A stretch of 64,000 bases of DNA from assembly GCF_900411375.1 (NCBI RefSeq), contig NZ_LS423000.1, forward strand, positions 1 to 64,000, read 5' to 3'. Shown in pieces: positions 32,916 to 43,004 of this stretch. The notes below the pieces were generated by a model. The model saw only the letters and a program-made list of their open reading frames with translations. It had not been told where the DNA came from and did not search any database. The stretch's first letter is position 1, and each line of letters begins with the position of its first letter. This DNA comes from Lentilactobacillus raoultii. Its GTDB lineage: Bacteria; Bacillota; Bacilli; Lactobacillales; Lactobacillaceae. Position numbers and translations under genes: made by a program.

Positions 32916-34376
32916 TTATGACAAAAACTTTGAAGAGACCCAATACTTTGAGCTGGTCGTAGGACAGACAATCCGATACCACAGTGACTGATCGCTTAAC
33001 CGATAGCCAAGTTTATCCACCTTGACTTTATTACCAATATTTAAATCTACTTGGGCTAATTTATAATGTTTCTGAAATTGACCTGAAGCTTGAAGATCAG
33101 TATATAAGTAATCCGCTTTGGCTGACGATGAGACGACTTTAGCTGTCTTAAAATCTACTTTAGCCACTTTGGCAGGAAAAGTGGTGACATGTGAACTGCT
33201 AAGCCATCCCTTGTGCTTGCCAACTTTAATCCGGTACCAGACTTTAAACCCCTTGCTGGTTTTAGCCAACGCAGTTTGATCTACCGGATAACTAGTCTTG
33301 GCCTTTAAGGTGCTCACTCTAGCGACTTTTGAGGCGAGTAACGGTGATCCATATACATGCGTGTACAGTTCGCCACCTGAAGCGTTATTCGCCTTTAAAT
33401 GCCCACTGGTGGCACCACTATAGATTGTCGAAAATTGAAGAGCCGGCGCATAAACCCAAAACCGCTTGGATTTGCTGTTTGGATAAAGCCTGAATCGATA
33501 CCAATTACCTGACGTCCCCTTTTTGACGCCCCGCATGTCAAGGTAAACCGTCACAGCTTTTCGAATCCCTAAAGATTTCCAACGGTATCGCTTTTCATTT
33601 GGACTGGTTCCTTTTACATGGTTATAAACGTAGTATTTACTATAGTGCTTGGATAGTTGAACCGCTTGGGAAGCGTCTCCTTTATAATATTTAACCGTTG
33701 CCAAGGTCGGTGTTGCCGCCTGAGTACTGGTAGTCGTACTTGAACTGGCTGATGAAACACTAGCCGAACTTGATGAAGAAGACTGGCTGTTGGTTTCCCC
33801 AAAGGTTTTGTCTAATCCGTATTGCTGAATAATTTTAATGAGGGAACTACCATAATTGGGCGCCGTTGCGTACTTACCCGTCAATGCATTGGCTGCATCT
33901 TCATAGGTAGCCGCATTTTCCTTCCAAGTTCCTGAATAATAGTCGGGATCCCAACTAGTGCCGTTTCGAAGTGTTGCCCCATTGTCCGCAAAGGAGGCAT
34001 AGGCGGTAGGATACTTTTTAAAACTAGCCGTTGTGTTTTTTAATTGGCCATTACTATCATATTCAACCGTTGGCATTGTCATCGATTGGCCATTATAAGC
34101 TCCTTTAATACCAAAAAAGTTATTTGCTTGTTGAGTTAATTCGCTCTGACCCCAACCACTTTCCAATGCCGCTTGTGACATCATCACAGAGCCATAAAGG
34201 TTATATTTATTGGCTGCCCTTTTAACATCACTTTGATAGTCACTGATAAAACTAGCAGCTGATGAAGCCCGTGCCGTCAAAAAGCCCGTGTTCTGATTTT
34301 TAACCAATAACAAAAATAGCGCGGTTACAAGAACTGCAACAGTGGCCATTGCAAGTTTAACTATTTTTTTCAACAT
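32916..34376 (-). CDS. Secreted GH73 glucosaminidase with C-terminal wall-binding repeats
   Basis: A 486-residue autolysin-type protein. It has an N-terminal signal/anchor (MLKKIVKLAMATVAVLVTALFLLL), a GH73 domain (about residues 45-195) with catalytic Glu in SQAALESGWGQS and NNFFGIKG, a Ser/Thr-rich linker (about 197-225), then about 260 residues of repeated GW/SH3-like modules with SLGIRKAVTVYLDMRG and KVWYRIKVGKHKGWLSSSHV. The modules probably bind teichoic acid or peptidoglycan. It is paralogous in its catalytic domain to the gene just downstream, and the two probably arose by duplication. The ATG at 34376 follows GAGGGGTGG. Confidence 0.9.
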   Translation of the reverse strand: MLKKIVKLAMATVAVLVTALFLLLVKNQNTGFLTARASSAASFISDYQSDVKRAANKYNLYGSVMMSQAALESGWGQSELTQQANNFFGIKGAYNGQSMTMPTVEYDSNGQLKNTTASFKKYPTAYASFADNGATLRNGTSWDPDYYSGTWKENAATYEDAANALTGKYATAPNYGSSLIKIIQQYGLDKTFGETNSQSSSSSSASVSSASSSTTTSTQAATPTLATVKYYKGDASQAVQLSKHYSKYYVYNHVKGTSPNEKRYRWKSLGIRKAVTVYLDMRGVKKGTSGNWYRFRLYPNSKSKRFWVYAPALQFSTIYSGATSGHLKANNASGGELYTHVYGSPLLASKVARVSTLKAKTSYPVDQTALAKTSKGFKVWYRIKVGKHKGWLSSSHVTTFPAKVAKVDFKTAKVVSSSAKADYLYTDLQASGQFQKHYKLAQVDLNIGNKVKVDKLGYRLSDQSLWYRIVCPTTSSKYWVSSKFLS

Positions 34377-34551
34377 TTCCACCCCTCGATTGACGCTTCA
34401 CACCTATCATATTAGAAAAGCCGGAAAAAATGAAGTATTTCAAACAATTAACTCTTAATCGACGTTACTGATGTAGTTACTAACAATCATCCGAATCTTC
34501 AGCTTCCTATTAATTGTTATTTTAGCACAAAAGTTTTAAGAAATATCCGAA

Positions 34552-34598
34552 CCAAAAAACCAACTCAAAACCGTTTTGGCTTTGAATTGGCTTTTTAG
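34552..34598 (-). terminator. glmS terminator
   Basis: On the minus strand AAAAAGCCAATTCAAAG and TTTGAGTTGGTTTTTT pair around a CCAAAACGG loop. Confidence 0.82.
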
Positions 34599-34619
34599 TC
34601 AATTAAAACATCTCAATTT

Positions 34620-36437
34620 TTATTCAACAGTGACACTCTTTGCCAAGTTACGTGGGCGATCAACATCCAATCCCTTATTCAAACTAGTGAAGTAGGCAAT
34701 TAATTGAGCCGGCACAACACTTAGCAGTGGGGTAATCATTTCATCAACGTCTGGAATCACAATTGTATCCCCGTCCAGTGCTAATTCACGACGAACAATT
34801 GTAAAGGTTGATGCACCACGAGACATTGTTTCTTGAAGGTTGCTTCGAGTTAAATTAGCCGTTTTACGCTGTGTAATAATGCCAATAACCGGCGTCCCCT
34901 CTTCAATCAACGCAATTGTCCCATGTTTTAGTTCGCCAGAAGCAAACCCCTCAGCCTGGACATAGGAAATTTCTTTTAATTTTAAAGCCGATTCAAGCGA
35001 GACCGTTTGATCAATGCCTCGACCGATATAAAATGCACGAGGAGCTGGTACAAAGTACTTTTTGGCCAAGCCTTCAATCATGTCTTTTTCATCGATAATG
35101 GCTTGCATACCAGTTGCAACCAATCCTAATTGTTGTCGAATATCAAAGTCCTCGGCAATGGTCTGTTCTTTAGCTTCACCAAGTGCTTTGGCCAGAATTG
35201 CTTCAACCGCAATTTGAGCCGTGTAAGCCTTCGTTGACGCCACTGAAATTTCCGGGCCGGCATGAAGTAACATGGTATAAGTTGCTTCACGGAAAAGGGT
35301 CGAATTCTCGACATTGGTAATTGTGAGACTCTTGTAGTCATTGGCATTGACGTTAACCAAAACTTCTCGGCTGTCCGCCGTTTCACCGCTTTGAGAAAGA
35401 AAGATGAAAAACGGTTTCTCTGAAAGCAATGGATCATCATAGGCAAATTCAGACGCAATATGGACTTCCGTCGGCACATGGGCCAATTTTTCAAATAATT
35501 TCTTTCCAACTAAACCGGCATGGTAACTGGTTCCGGCGCCCACAATATAAATTCGATCGGCTTCACTCAAAGCATTGATCAGATTGGTATCAATATTTGG
35601 TTTACCGGATTCTTGCGTATATAGTGCTGCCAACTTGCGCATGACGTTTGGCTGCTCGTCAATTTCTTTTAACATGTAATATGGATAAGGTCCCTTATCG
35701 GTTTCACTGGCGTCCATATCAACATGAAAGGGTTGACGTTCAACTTGGTGATGATTGGCATCTTCAATTTCAACCGCATTAGGTTTAACCGTTACAACCT
35801 CGCCATCGTGAAGTTCCAAAAAGTCATGTGTGACGTTCAGCATGGCTGGTGCATCAGAGCAGACAACATTGCAGCCATCGCCCAAACCAATTAAGAGTGG
35901 GCTCTTATTCTTTGCAACATAAAGTGTTTCTGGGTCGGTACTGTCAATCAACAAGAAAGCATAAGACGATCCCTTTAACAAGCTCAACGTCTTTAAAAAG
36001 GCCTGTTTAGTCGATAATCCTTCAGTTTGAACAAAATGGTCAACCAGTTGAACCACGACTTCCGTATCTGTTTGGCTGGTAAAGGTTGTATTACTCAAAT
36101 ATTCTGATTTTAATTCTTTATAGTTTTCGATAACCCCGTTATGAACCAAGTAAAAACGATGGTCTTCAGAAAATTGAGGATGCGCATTTGCTTCGCTGAC
36201 AACACCGTGAGTTGCCCAGCGAGTATGGCCGATTCCGACAGAACCGTGAACTTCAGAACCAACGGCTGCTTCCAATTCAGAAATCCGGCCTTTACGCTTG
36301 ATTAAATAATCTTTGCCATTTAAATCATTTACATAAATCCCGGCAGAATCATAGCCCCGATACTCCAACTTTTCAAGGCCTTCCAATAAAATTGAAACCG
36401 CATTATCATTTCCGGTTACTCCAACAATTCCACACAT
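34620..36437 (-). CDS. glmS: Glutamine-fructose-6-phosphate aminotransferase
   Basis: Makes glucosamine 6-phosphate from fructose 6-phosphate and glutamine, the first step to UDP-GlcNAc. The 605-residue protein has the N-terminal glutaminase domain with Cys1 (MCGIVGVTGND), the RWATHG loop near residue 73, and two SIS domains (about 290-420 and 460-595) with GTSYHAG near 304 and the C-terminal PRNLAKSVTVE that closes the active site. No glmS ribozyme is recognisable in the 220-bp leader. It follows glmM with its own leader. Confidence 0.97.
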   Translation of the reverse strand: MCGIVGVTGNDNAVSILLEGLEKLEYRGYDSAGIYVNDLNGKDYLIKRKGRISELEAAVGSEVHGSVGIGHTRWATHGVVSEANAHPQFSEDHRFYLVHNGVIENYKELKSEYLSNTTFTSQTDTEVVVQLVDHFVQTEGLSTKQAFLKTLSLLKGSSYAFLLIDSTDPETLYVAKNKSPLLIGLGDGCNVVCSDAPAMLNVTHDFLELHDGEVVTVKPNAVEIEDANHHQVERQPFHVDMDASETDKGPYPYYMLKEIDEQPNVMRKLAALYTQESGKPNIDTNLINALSEADRIYIVGAGTSYHAGLVGKKLFEKLAHVPTEVHIASEFAYDDPLLSEKPFFIFLSQSGETADSREVLVNVNANDYKSLTITNVENSTLFREATYTMLLHAGPEISVASTKAYTAQIAVEAILAKALGEAKEQTIAEDFDIRQQLGLVATGMQAIIDEKDMIEGLAKKYFVPAPRAFYIGRGIDQTVSLESALKLKEISYVQAEGFASGELKHGTIALIEEGTPVIGIITQRKTANLTRSNLQETMSRGASTFTIVRRELALDGDTIVIPDVDEMITPLLSVVPAQLIAYFTSLNKGLDVDRPRNLAKSVTVE

Positions 36438-36610
36438 TTTGTCTTCTCCTCAACAATTAAAATTGGTATATACATCATTAGCAGTTATTAAATTTCTATA
36501 ACACGTATAATCTACACAATTCTAAAGAAAAAGTCAACTGATTGTTGCAAATGGTATAGGAGCCATCCGTTTTATTTCAAACCCTAAGTTTGCCGCGATT
36601 TATTGAGCAA

Positions 36611-36649
36611 AATGAAAAAGCCATCGGAATTTTCCAATAGCTTTTTCAC
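36611..36649 (-). terminator. Terminator of the cdaA-cdaR-glmM operon
   Basis: On the minus strand GTGAAAAAGCTATTGG pairs with CCGATGGCTTTTTC and is followed by ATTTT. Confidence 0.75.
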
Positions 36650-36660
36650 TATCTGTTTAA

Positions 36661-38010
36661 TTAATCAATCCCAACTTCTTGGCGAACAACATCAGCAATC
36701 TTTTGCGTATAGTCATCAACCAAATCTTGCGTTGGGGCTTCTGTCATCACTCGTAATAACGGTTCAGTCCCACTAGGTCGAACCAATACCCGGCCATCAC
36801 CGTGCATTTCTTCTTCAACTTCTTGAATTGCCGCTTGAATTTTTTCGTTTTTAAGGGCATCTTTTTTATCATGAACCTTAACGTTAATCAAGCGCTGCGG
36901 ATACTTCTTAATTTCACTGGCTAATTCGGAAAGCTTCTTACCAGTAGATTTCATGACGGATAAAAGCTGCAGACTGGTCAACATGCCATCACCAGTGGTA
37001 TTAAAATCAAGAAAAACAATGTGGCCGGACTGCTCACCGCCAAGGTTATAGCCGCCCTCGTTCATCTTTTCAACCACATAACGATCACCCACTTGAGTCT
37101 TAACACTGACCATGCCAGCACGTTCCATGGCTTTATACATTCCCAGATTACTCATTACCGTTGTGACAATTGTATTTTTCTTCAACCGACCACGTTCAGA
37201 CATGTATTTACCACAAATGTACATAATGGCATCACCATCGACCAATTGGCCATTCTCATCAACGGCAATGCAACGATCACCATCACCATCGAAAGCAACC
37301 CCGGCCTGAACATCCTTTTCAACAACCATCTTTTGTAAATTTTCGGGATGTGTTGACCCAACATGGTCATTGATATTAAGACCGTTAGGGGTGGTGGCCA
37401 GTGTTTCAAAATCGATTCCTAAATCAGCATATAGGGTTGTTACCAGCTTGCTGGTTGACCCATTTGCTGAATCCACACAAACTTTCATTCCGGACAAATC
37501 TTCTGAAATGGTTTGTTCCAAAAAATGAATGTATTTTTGACTACCTTCGAAGTAGTCGCCAACAACCCCGAGCCCTTCGGCTGCCGGTCGCGGTAAAATA
37601 TCTTTATCCCGTTCAAGAATGGCTTCAATTTCTTCTTCCATTTCATCGGAAAGCTTATAGCCGTCGGCACCAAAGAATTTGATGCCATTATATTCAACAG
37701 GATTATGTGATGCTGTAATCATGACACCGGCATCCGCACCTTGATTGCGAACCAGATACGCCACACCTGGCGTCGTAATGATTCCTAAGTTTAATACTTC
37801 AATTCCTACAGATAACAAACCGGCAATCAAAGCTTCTTGGAGCATTTGCCCGGAAATTCGGGTATCACGCGCCACCAATACCTGTGGCTGTTTTCTCTCG
37901 GAATGATGCGTTAAAACATATCCACCGGCTCGACCACATTGAAAGGCCAATTCCGGAGTCAGTTCCTTATTGGCAACGCCACGTACACCATCAGTACCAA
38001 AATACTTCAT
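36661..38010 (-). CDS. glmM: Phosphoglucosamine mutase
   Basis: Converts glucosamine 6-phosphate to glucosamine 1-phosphate. The 449-residue protein has the phosphoserine loop [13 protein letters not shown] (about residues 97-109), the metal loop DGDGDR (about 239-244), the sugar loop GGEQSGH (about 322-328) and the phosphate loop [12 protein letters not shown] (about 406-417). It is the last gene of the conserved cdaA-cdaR-glmM operon, in which GlmM binds and restrains the CdaA cyclase. The ATG at 38010 is 27 bp from the cdaR stop. Confidence 0.97.
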   Translation of the reverse strand: MKYFGTDGVRGVANKELTPELAFQCGRAGGYVLTHHSERKQPQVLVARDTRISGQMLQEALIAGLLSVGIEVLNLGIITTPGVAYLVRNQGADAGVMITASHNPVEYNGIKFFGADGYKLSDEMEEEIEAILERDKDILPRPAAEGLGVVGDYFEGSQKYIHFLEQTISEDLSGMKVCVDSANGSTSKLVTTLYADLGIDFETLATTPNGLNINDHVGSTHPENLQKMVVEKDVQAGVAFDGDGDRCIAVDENGQLVDGDAIMYICGKYMSERGRLKKNTIVTTVMSNLGMYKAMERAGMVSVKTQVGDRYVVEKMNEGGYNLGGEQSGHIVFLDFNTTGDGMLTSLQLLSVMKSTGKKLSELASEIKKYPQRLINVKVHDKKDALKNEKIQAAIQEVEEEMHGDGRVLVRPSGTEPLLRVMTEAPTQDLVDDYTQKIADVVRQEVGID

Positions 38011-38037
38011 GAAAATTTCCTCATTTCAAATAAATTA

Positions 38038-39003
38038 TTAATTGTTTCTGTTAACTTTGACAGAAATTCGATCTGGATCAAAGCCCTTGACATTATTAAG
38101 CTTTGGATCCAATTCAACCTCCTTGGTCTTAGTTGTCCGAACATCGCTGGTATCAACCTCAGCCTTAACCGAATCCAATTTTTTAAGTTGCGCCTTTGTA
38201 CCAAATACCCGGACACGTTTAGTCGCCGATGTCAGTGTGAAGCTCTCATTATCATCAGTAATGCCCTTTGGTTCCAACTTAATTGGTAATTCCTTACTGT
38301 TTCCAGGCGTAATCGGCAACGTGACATCCGCGGTTGCCGGTGTAATAACCACATTAACCGTATTCTGCTTACTGTCGAGGGCTTCAATAATTGCCTGACT
38401 ATCAACGGATGATTTGGCATTTTGTGGGACGTTAAGTTGGGCCACAACCGTTTTAATCCTATTAATTTGATCGGAGGCACCCGTGATTTTAACGTTTTTA
38501 ACATCTGCGGAGGCATTCCCAGGCTGATATCCGGACGCAATGTTTTCCTTATTGTACTTAACCTGAAGTGGATAAGTGACCGTTTTGCGTGGTTGAATGT
38601 CAACTTTTATTGTAGCCGGTTCAAACCGATATCTCAAATCATTGTTGAGTCCATCTTGCTGAATTCGGACCCGGTGCGTGCCAACCCCCAATTTTGACAA
38701 GTCTGCATACACTTTAAAGTTTTGAGTATTGGCCGTGGTCGTCACTAATGCCGAAGGGCCGGTTAAATGCAACTGAACTTTTTCTGGGTAACCCGTTACA
38801 AAATATTTATTACTATTCACCGTAAGCGAGAGCTGCGCCGAAATCGTGGTTGAGCGATTGGACGTTAACGTCGGCGAATTACTGTTATTTTTGACAGACG
38901 AAGTGGTTCCCGGCTGACTACTACCAACATATAGAAAAAGTAAAATCGCAAACGCCAACGCCAGCAGCCGATAGGCCCAATTATTTAACAAGAACTTTTT
39001 CAT
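38038..39003 (-). CDS. cdaR: CdaA regulatory protein CdaR (YbbR domains)
   Basis: A 321-residue membrane-anchored protein: a single N-terminal helix (YRLLALAFAILLFLYVGSS, about residues 11-29) followed by about three extracytoplasmic YbbR repeats, each with the PxxVxVxG-type strand pattern (for example YPEKVQLHLTGPSALV and SATKRVRVFGTKAQL). It binds CdaA and modulates c-di-AMP synthesis. Its start overlaps the cdaA stop by four bases. A basic C-terminus (DRISVKVNRNN) ends the protein. Confidence 0.94.
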   Translation of the reverse strand: MKKFLLNNWAYRLLALAFAILLFLYVGSSQPGTTSSVKNNSNSPTLTSNRSTTISAQLSLTVNSNKYFVTGYPEKVQLHLTGPSALVTTTANTQNFKVYADLSKLGVGTHRVRIQQDGLNNDLRYRFEPATIKVDIQPRKTVTYPLQVKYNKENIASGYQPGNASADVKNVKITGASDQINRIKTVVAQLNVPQNAKSSVDSQAIIEALDSKQNTVNVVITPATADVTLPITPGNSKELPIKLEPKGITDDNESFTLTSATKRVRVFGTKAQLKKLDSVKAEVDTSDVRTTKTKEVELDPKLNNVKGFDPDRISVKVNRNN

Positions 39004-39845
39004 GATTGGCCTCCTCGGAAATGATTTTCAATGAAGTTGGCAACGGTATTAATGAATGTGCGGTGATCCTGCTCATCCGTATCGGTTAATAATTGATTTT
39101 GAAGATATTTTAGATAGTCATCCTGAGTCATTCCACGCAACAATTCATTATTTTGCGTAATGGAAACTTCACCAGTCTCTTCGGAAATGACAATTGTTAG
39201 TGCATCTGTCAATTCTGAAATACCAACAGCCGCACGGTGCCGAGTTCCCAATTCTTTTGGAATCAAATTACTTTGCGAAAGTGGTAAGTAGGCAGCAGCA
39301 ACGGCTATCCGATTGTTTTTAATAATGACAGCCCCATCATGCAACGGCGTATTGGGGATAAAAATATTAATCAATAATTCACCACTAACGTCGGCATCAA
39401 CGTCAATACCAGTCTCAATATATTCTTCCAAGCCTGTGTTCATTTGGATGGTGATTAACGCACCAATCCGACGCTTTGACATGTATTGAATGGCCCGATC
39501 AAGCGCATGGATCAACTTCTTAGCCGCCTCATTTTCCTTTTTACCCTTCACAAATAAGGAGCCACGGCCCAAATGCTCAAGTCCCCGACGAATTTCAGGT
39601 TGGAAGATAATCACCATGGCAATAACTCCCCAATTAATCACTTGATCCATAATCCACGATACTGTCGAGAGGCCCACATAAACGCTGACAATTTTAATCA
39701 ATGCAATAATGACAATGCCTCGAAGTAGTTGGACCGCCTTGGTACCTCGAACCATCAAAATTAAGTTATAAATAATAAACCAAACGACCAGGATATCAAT
39801 CAAGTTTGTCAAGTTATGAAGCGTAAAAAAATCTGACCAGTTCAT
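39000..39845 (-). CDS. cdaA: Diadenylate cyclase CdaA
   Basis: Makes cyclic di-AMP from two ATP; controls potassium, osmolyte and wall homeostasis. The 281-residue protein has three N-terminal membrane helices (about residues 10-80) and the DisA_N catalytic domain with the DGA motif (PLHDGAVIIKNNRI, about 168-181) and the RHR motif (GTRHRAAVGISE, about 200-211). First gene of the operon with cdaR and glmM; upstream is a divergent DUF1361 gene. The ATG at 39845 is preceded by GGGGAG. Confidence 0.97.
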   Translation of the reverse strand: MNWSDFFTLHNLTNLIDILVVWFIIYNLILMVRGTKAVQLLRGIVIIALIKIVSVYVGLSTVSWIMDQVINWGVIAMVIIFQPEIRRGLEHLGRGSLFVKGKKENEAAKKLIHALDRAIQYMSKRRIGALITIQMNTGLEEYIETGIDVDADVSGELLINIFIPNTPLHDGAVIIKNNRIAVAAAYLPLSQSNLIPKELGTRHRAAVGISELTDALTIVISEETGEVSITQNNELLRGMTQDDYLKYLQNQLLTDTDEQDHRTFINTVANFIENHFRGGQS

Positions 39846-40026
39846 GGCGGTCTCCCCTCAAGTTTTTTTCAAAGATATTATATCATTCAAATTAGCTGAA
39901 CAACTAATCATACCAAATTCTGTCAGATGTTTAAATAAATTATAAAAAGTCAGCTTTTAGCAAAATTCTGATAGCTTTTGCCGACAAAAAATAGTTTAAT
40001 AAGGATTGTGATAGGAGGTTGTTTAG

Positions 40027-40701
40027 TTGAGTCAGTTAAATAAATGGGTGGTCCGGACAACTTTTATCGTCTGGATGGCATTACTATATTGGTATTTAAA
40101 AACGCCTCCGTTTAATTTTTTAGTATTAAACACTTTTTTGGCTTACATTCCGATTGAGTTAAGCTTTCACATTGGAATTGCCAAGCCCCGAAACGCCCTA
40201 CTTTTTTGGTTAATTGTGATTGTTTGGCTATTGTTTTATCCCAATACACCCTACCTCTTAACCGATTTATTCCATCTTTCATTACTGGAACCTTATGGTG
40301 CGAACGGACTGTTGCGACTTAACGCCGTTATGTGGCTAAAATTTTCATTGCTACTGGTCTCAACAACCTTCTCAACATTACTTGGGCTATGGGGACTGGA
40401 AAGAGTGGCTGAAGCGATATCGGCCCGCCTTCGACTCAATCATACCATTTTTACGCAGCTGCTGATTGTTGGTCTTACATTCATTACATCGATTGGCATC
40501 TTTATTGGTCGCTTCCTGAGGATTCACACGATTTATTTAATTCTTACCCCGGAAATGTTTATTCGACCGCTACTGCACATGTGGAGTGAAGATGCCATCA
40601 TCTTTATCGTGTTGCTGACCATTGTCCAATTAGTGCTGTTCTACACATTAAAATTAGTCACTATTTCAAATTCTACTCGCCAATTACCACCGAAAAAATA
40701 A
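40027..40701 (+). CDS. DUF1361 membrane protein
   Basis: A 224-residue membrane protein with about six helices. Its pattern of WYLKTPPFNFLVLNTFLAYIPIELSF near the N-terminus and LIVIVWLLFYPNTPYLLTDLFHL (about residues 63-85) matches the DUF1361 family, whose function is unknown. The start is TTG at 40027 after GATAGGAGG. It is divergent from cdaA and ends in a terminator, so it stands alone. Confidence 0.8.
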   Translation: MSQLNKWVVRTTFIVWMALLYWYLKTPPFNFLVLNTFLAYIPIELSFHIGIAKPRNALLFWLIVIVWLLFYPNTPYLLTDLFHLSLLEPYGANGLLRLNAVMWLKFSLLLVSTTFSTLLGLWGLERVAEAISARLRLNHTIFTQLLIVGLTFITSIGIFIGRFLRIHTIYLILTPEMFIRPLLHMWSEDAIIFIVLLTIVQLVLFYTLKLVTISNSTRQLPPKK

Positions 40702-40742
40702 AACCTGTGGGAAGCTTTAACTGCTTAATCACAGGTTTTTTC
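40700..40742 (+). terminator. Terminator of the DUF1361 gene
   Basis: AAAACCTGTGG/GAAGC loop/CACAGGTTTTTT hairpin with a T-run; also able to serve the convergent antiporter gene. Confidence 0.82.
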
Positions 40743-40775
40743 ATTCAAAACCTTTTGTTAAGTGCCCCCCCTCAA

Positions 40776-42896
40776 CTAGTCGGTATTTTGATAATCCATA
40801 ATCAACACTGTCTCCGAATAATTAATATACTGACGAAGATGTGCCGCCATTGACCAATCAATGTGGCCTTGTTCCAAAAGAATTTGCACACCTTCACGCT
40901 CGGCTGCCAAAGCTTTAATCCGCAGGTGCTGATATTGCATCGTATGGTCTTTAATTTGCTGCTTACTGTGTTCCTTGGCTAATTCAATTTGGTTTCGATA
41001 GTGGATAATCAAATGATAAACTGATTGGCTATCAAAACGCTGATTATCAATGTCATCTCGCGCAAAATAACGGGATAACTCTTTAATTGCGCCTTTAGCC
41101 TGTTCACGTTGAACCAAAGCTAATTGATCTGTAATATCAGTTTTACTTTTTCGCTGAATCAGCCATAGTGAAAATTTGTTTTTTACTCGAACTAATTGCT
41201 GGATCGATCCTCGGCCCATGTGACGCTTACGGCCAATTGAATGAATCATTTGACGTTCCAGTCGCTGTAGTCGTTCAGTCGCTACCAGAAAGGTTTCCCT
41301 GGAAATTTGTTTTTCGTTAAATAACCGTTGAATAGCTGCCCGCTCTCCACGTAGTGCTACTCGTCTCAAGGCTAATTCGTCAGAAATAATTGAATCCATT
41401 TCCTTTTTGTCTTGAATTTTTAGTTCCAATCTTCGAATTAAGAACTGATAATCCAAAATTAAATCATAAGCTTCTTTTTGGTTGGTCGGCCGTCGTTCTT
41501 CTTCGATTCGTTGAACGGCTAATTTCATAATGTATAAGCGGGCTTCATCAGCAGAGATATACTTGGGATCCTCTGGTTCCTTGACAGTCGCATCAAGTTC
41601 ATCCTCACCTGAAAAATTGGCCCGGGTCAGTAAGGGCGCCTTATTTTCAGAAATCAATGGCAACATGACAGTTGCCACAACCAAACTAATAATAATCACA
41701 CTGGCAGCTACAAATAGGGCCAGCGAACGCGACGGAAAAGGCCGTCCTGACGAAATCACAGCTGGAATGGATAACACACCAGCCATGGTGACAGCTCCTC
41801 TGACACCGGATAGTCCAGCCAATAATGCTGCTTTAAAAGACCCAGTCTGCTTTTTAGATTGGTTCGCCTTACGGGCTCGCCAATCACTGACGAACTGGTA
41901 ACCGTAGATCCAAGTCACCCGGATTGCTAATAGAATTAGCCAGGCGACAAACGAAATCCCAAAAGCAGCAAAGGTGTTAATTCGATCATTTTCAATCACG
42001 TTTGTGGTTGCGATCGGCAATTCAATCCCTAAAATCAGGAAAACAATCCCATTGAGGGTATAAATAATGATATCCCAGGTTTTTTCGCTTACTAACGTCA
42101 GTTCCGGTTGGCTACGATCAGGTGCCGTCCCATAAAAATGAAAGACAATGCCTGCTGCGACAACTGCAATCACGCCTGAAGCATGAAATAATTCTTCAGT
42201 TAACAGATAGACAACAAAGGGCGTTGTTACTCGTAAAACAGTACTAAAAATCACATCATTAATACCCTGCCGATATAACCAATTTTCCAAAATTAAAATA
42301 ACGGCAATAATCACAATCCCACTAACGAAGCCCATCAAACTAATATAAAAAAAGTCAATGGTAGCTGCTTTAATGGAAAAAATACCGGTAACCGTCGCCG
42401 CGATCGCATACTTAAAGGCAATCAGACCACTGGCATCGTTAATTAAGCTCTCCCCACTCACAATATGTAAAACGGATTCAGGGAGGTTGGCCCGCTGAGA
42501 AATTGACTGAACGGCCACTGGATCAGTCGGTGATAGAATTGCGGCCAATGCAAAGCTCACCGAAAACGGCATTGCCGGAATTAGGACGTGAAATAATAAG
42601 CCACCAAGCAACGTTGTTAAAAAGACCAGCACAATGGCATTTGCCAAAATTGGCCCTCGAAGTTTCCATAATTCACGTTTCGGGAACCGACGACCATCAT
42701 TAAAAAGTAATGGTGCGACAAAAAGAAGCAAAAACCAGTCCGTCTCTAACGGAATTGAGATTCGTAAGATTAGTGCAAGTCCAAGTCCCAAAGCAACTTG
42801 AATCAAGCTGACCGGAATTGCCGGAATAAAATGATCAATGACGTTGGAGATTACAACCAAGGCCATCAGTAATATGACGGCTTCAAGTATGTGCAC
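40776..42896 (-). CDS. Na+/H+ antiporter, CPA1 (NhaP/NHE) family, with long cytoplasmic tail
   Basis: A 706-residue protein. Residues 1-420 hold about 12 membrane helices, with the CPA1 core pair SPTDPVAVQSI (about 125-135, the ND-type ion site is in GESLINDASGLIAF near 147-160) and the later RGAVTMAG loop (about 358-366). Residues 430-706 are a charged, mostly helical cytoplasmic tail that likely senses pH or regulates. Members exchange Na+ or K+ for protons. The start is GTG at 42896 after AAGGAAGGTG. It appears monocistronic. Confidence 0.9.
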   Translation of the reverse strand: MHILEAVILLMALVVISNVIDHFIPAIPVSLIQVALGLGLALILRISIPLETDWFLLLFVAPLLFNDGRRFPKRELWKLRGPILANAIVLVFLTTLLGGLLFHVLIPAMPFSVSFALAAILSPTDPVAVQSISQRANLPESVLHIVSGESLINDASGLIAFKYAIAATVTGIFSIKAATIDFFYISLMGFVSGIVIIAVILILENWLYRQGINDVIFSTVLRVTTPFVVYLLTEELFHASGVIAVVAAGIVFHFYGTAPDRSQPELTLVSEKTWDIIIYTLNGIVFLILGIELPIATTNVIENDRINTFAAFGISFVAWLILLAIRVTWIYGYQFVSDWRARKANQSKKQTGSFKAALLAGLSGVRGAVTMAGVLSIPAVISSGRPFPSRSLALFVAASVIIISLVVATVMLPLISENKAPLLTRANFSGEDELDATVKEPEDPKYISADEARLYIMKLAVQRIEEERRPTNQKEAYDLILDYQFLIRRLELKIQDKKEMDSIISDELALRRVALRGERAAIQRLFNEKQISRETFLVATERLQRLERQMIHSIGRKRHMGRGSIQQLVRVKNKFSLWLIQRKSKTDITDQLALVQREQAKGAIKELSRYFARDDIDNQRFDSQSVYHLIIHYRNQIELAKEHSKQQIKDHTMQYQHLRIKALAAEREGVQILLEQGHIDWSMAAHLRQYINYSETVLIMDYQNTD

Positions 42897-42927
42897 AAAC
42901 AGTCACCTTCCTTATAAATAGACTAAA

Positions 42928-42985
42928 AAATGCCCTGACAAGCGGATTCGTTTGATTATTAGCAGTCAATCGCGCTCCAGGACAC
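42928..42985 (-). terminator. Weak terminator of murB
   Basis: On the minus strand GTCCTGGAGCG and CGCTTGTCAGGGC pair imperfectly around a long loop and end in ATTTTTT. Confidence 0.5.
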
Positions 42986-43004
42986 ATCAAATAGATCATC
43001 ACTT

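Noticed and set aside
36438-36660. Possible glmS ribozyme in the glmS leader
   Set aside because: None of the conserved glmS ribozyme core could be found, and the leader is AT-rich and unstructured.
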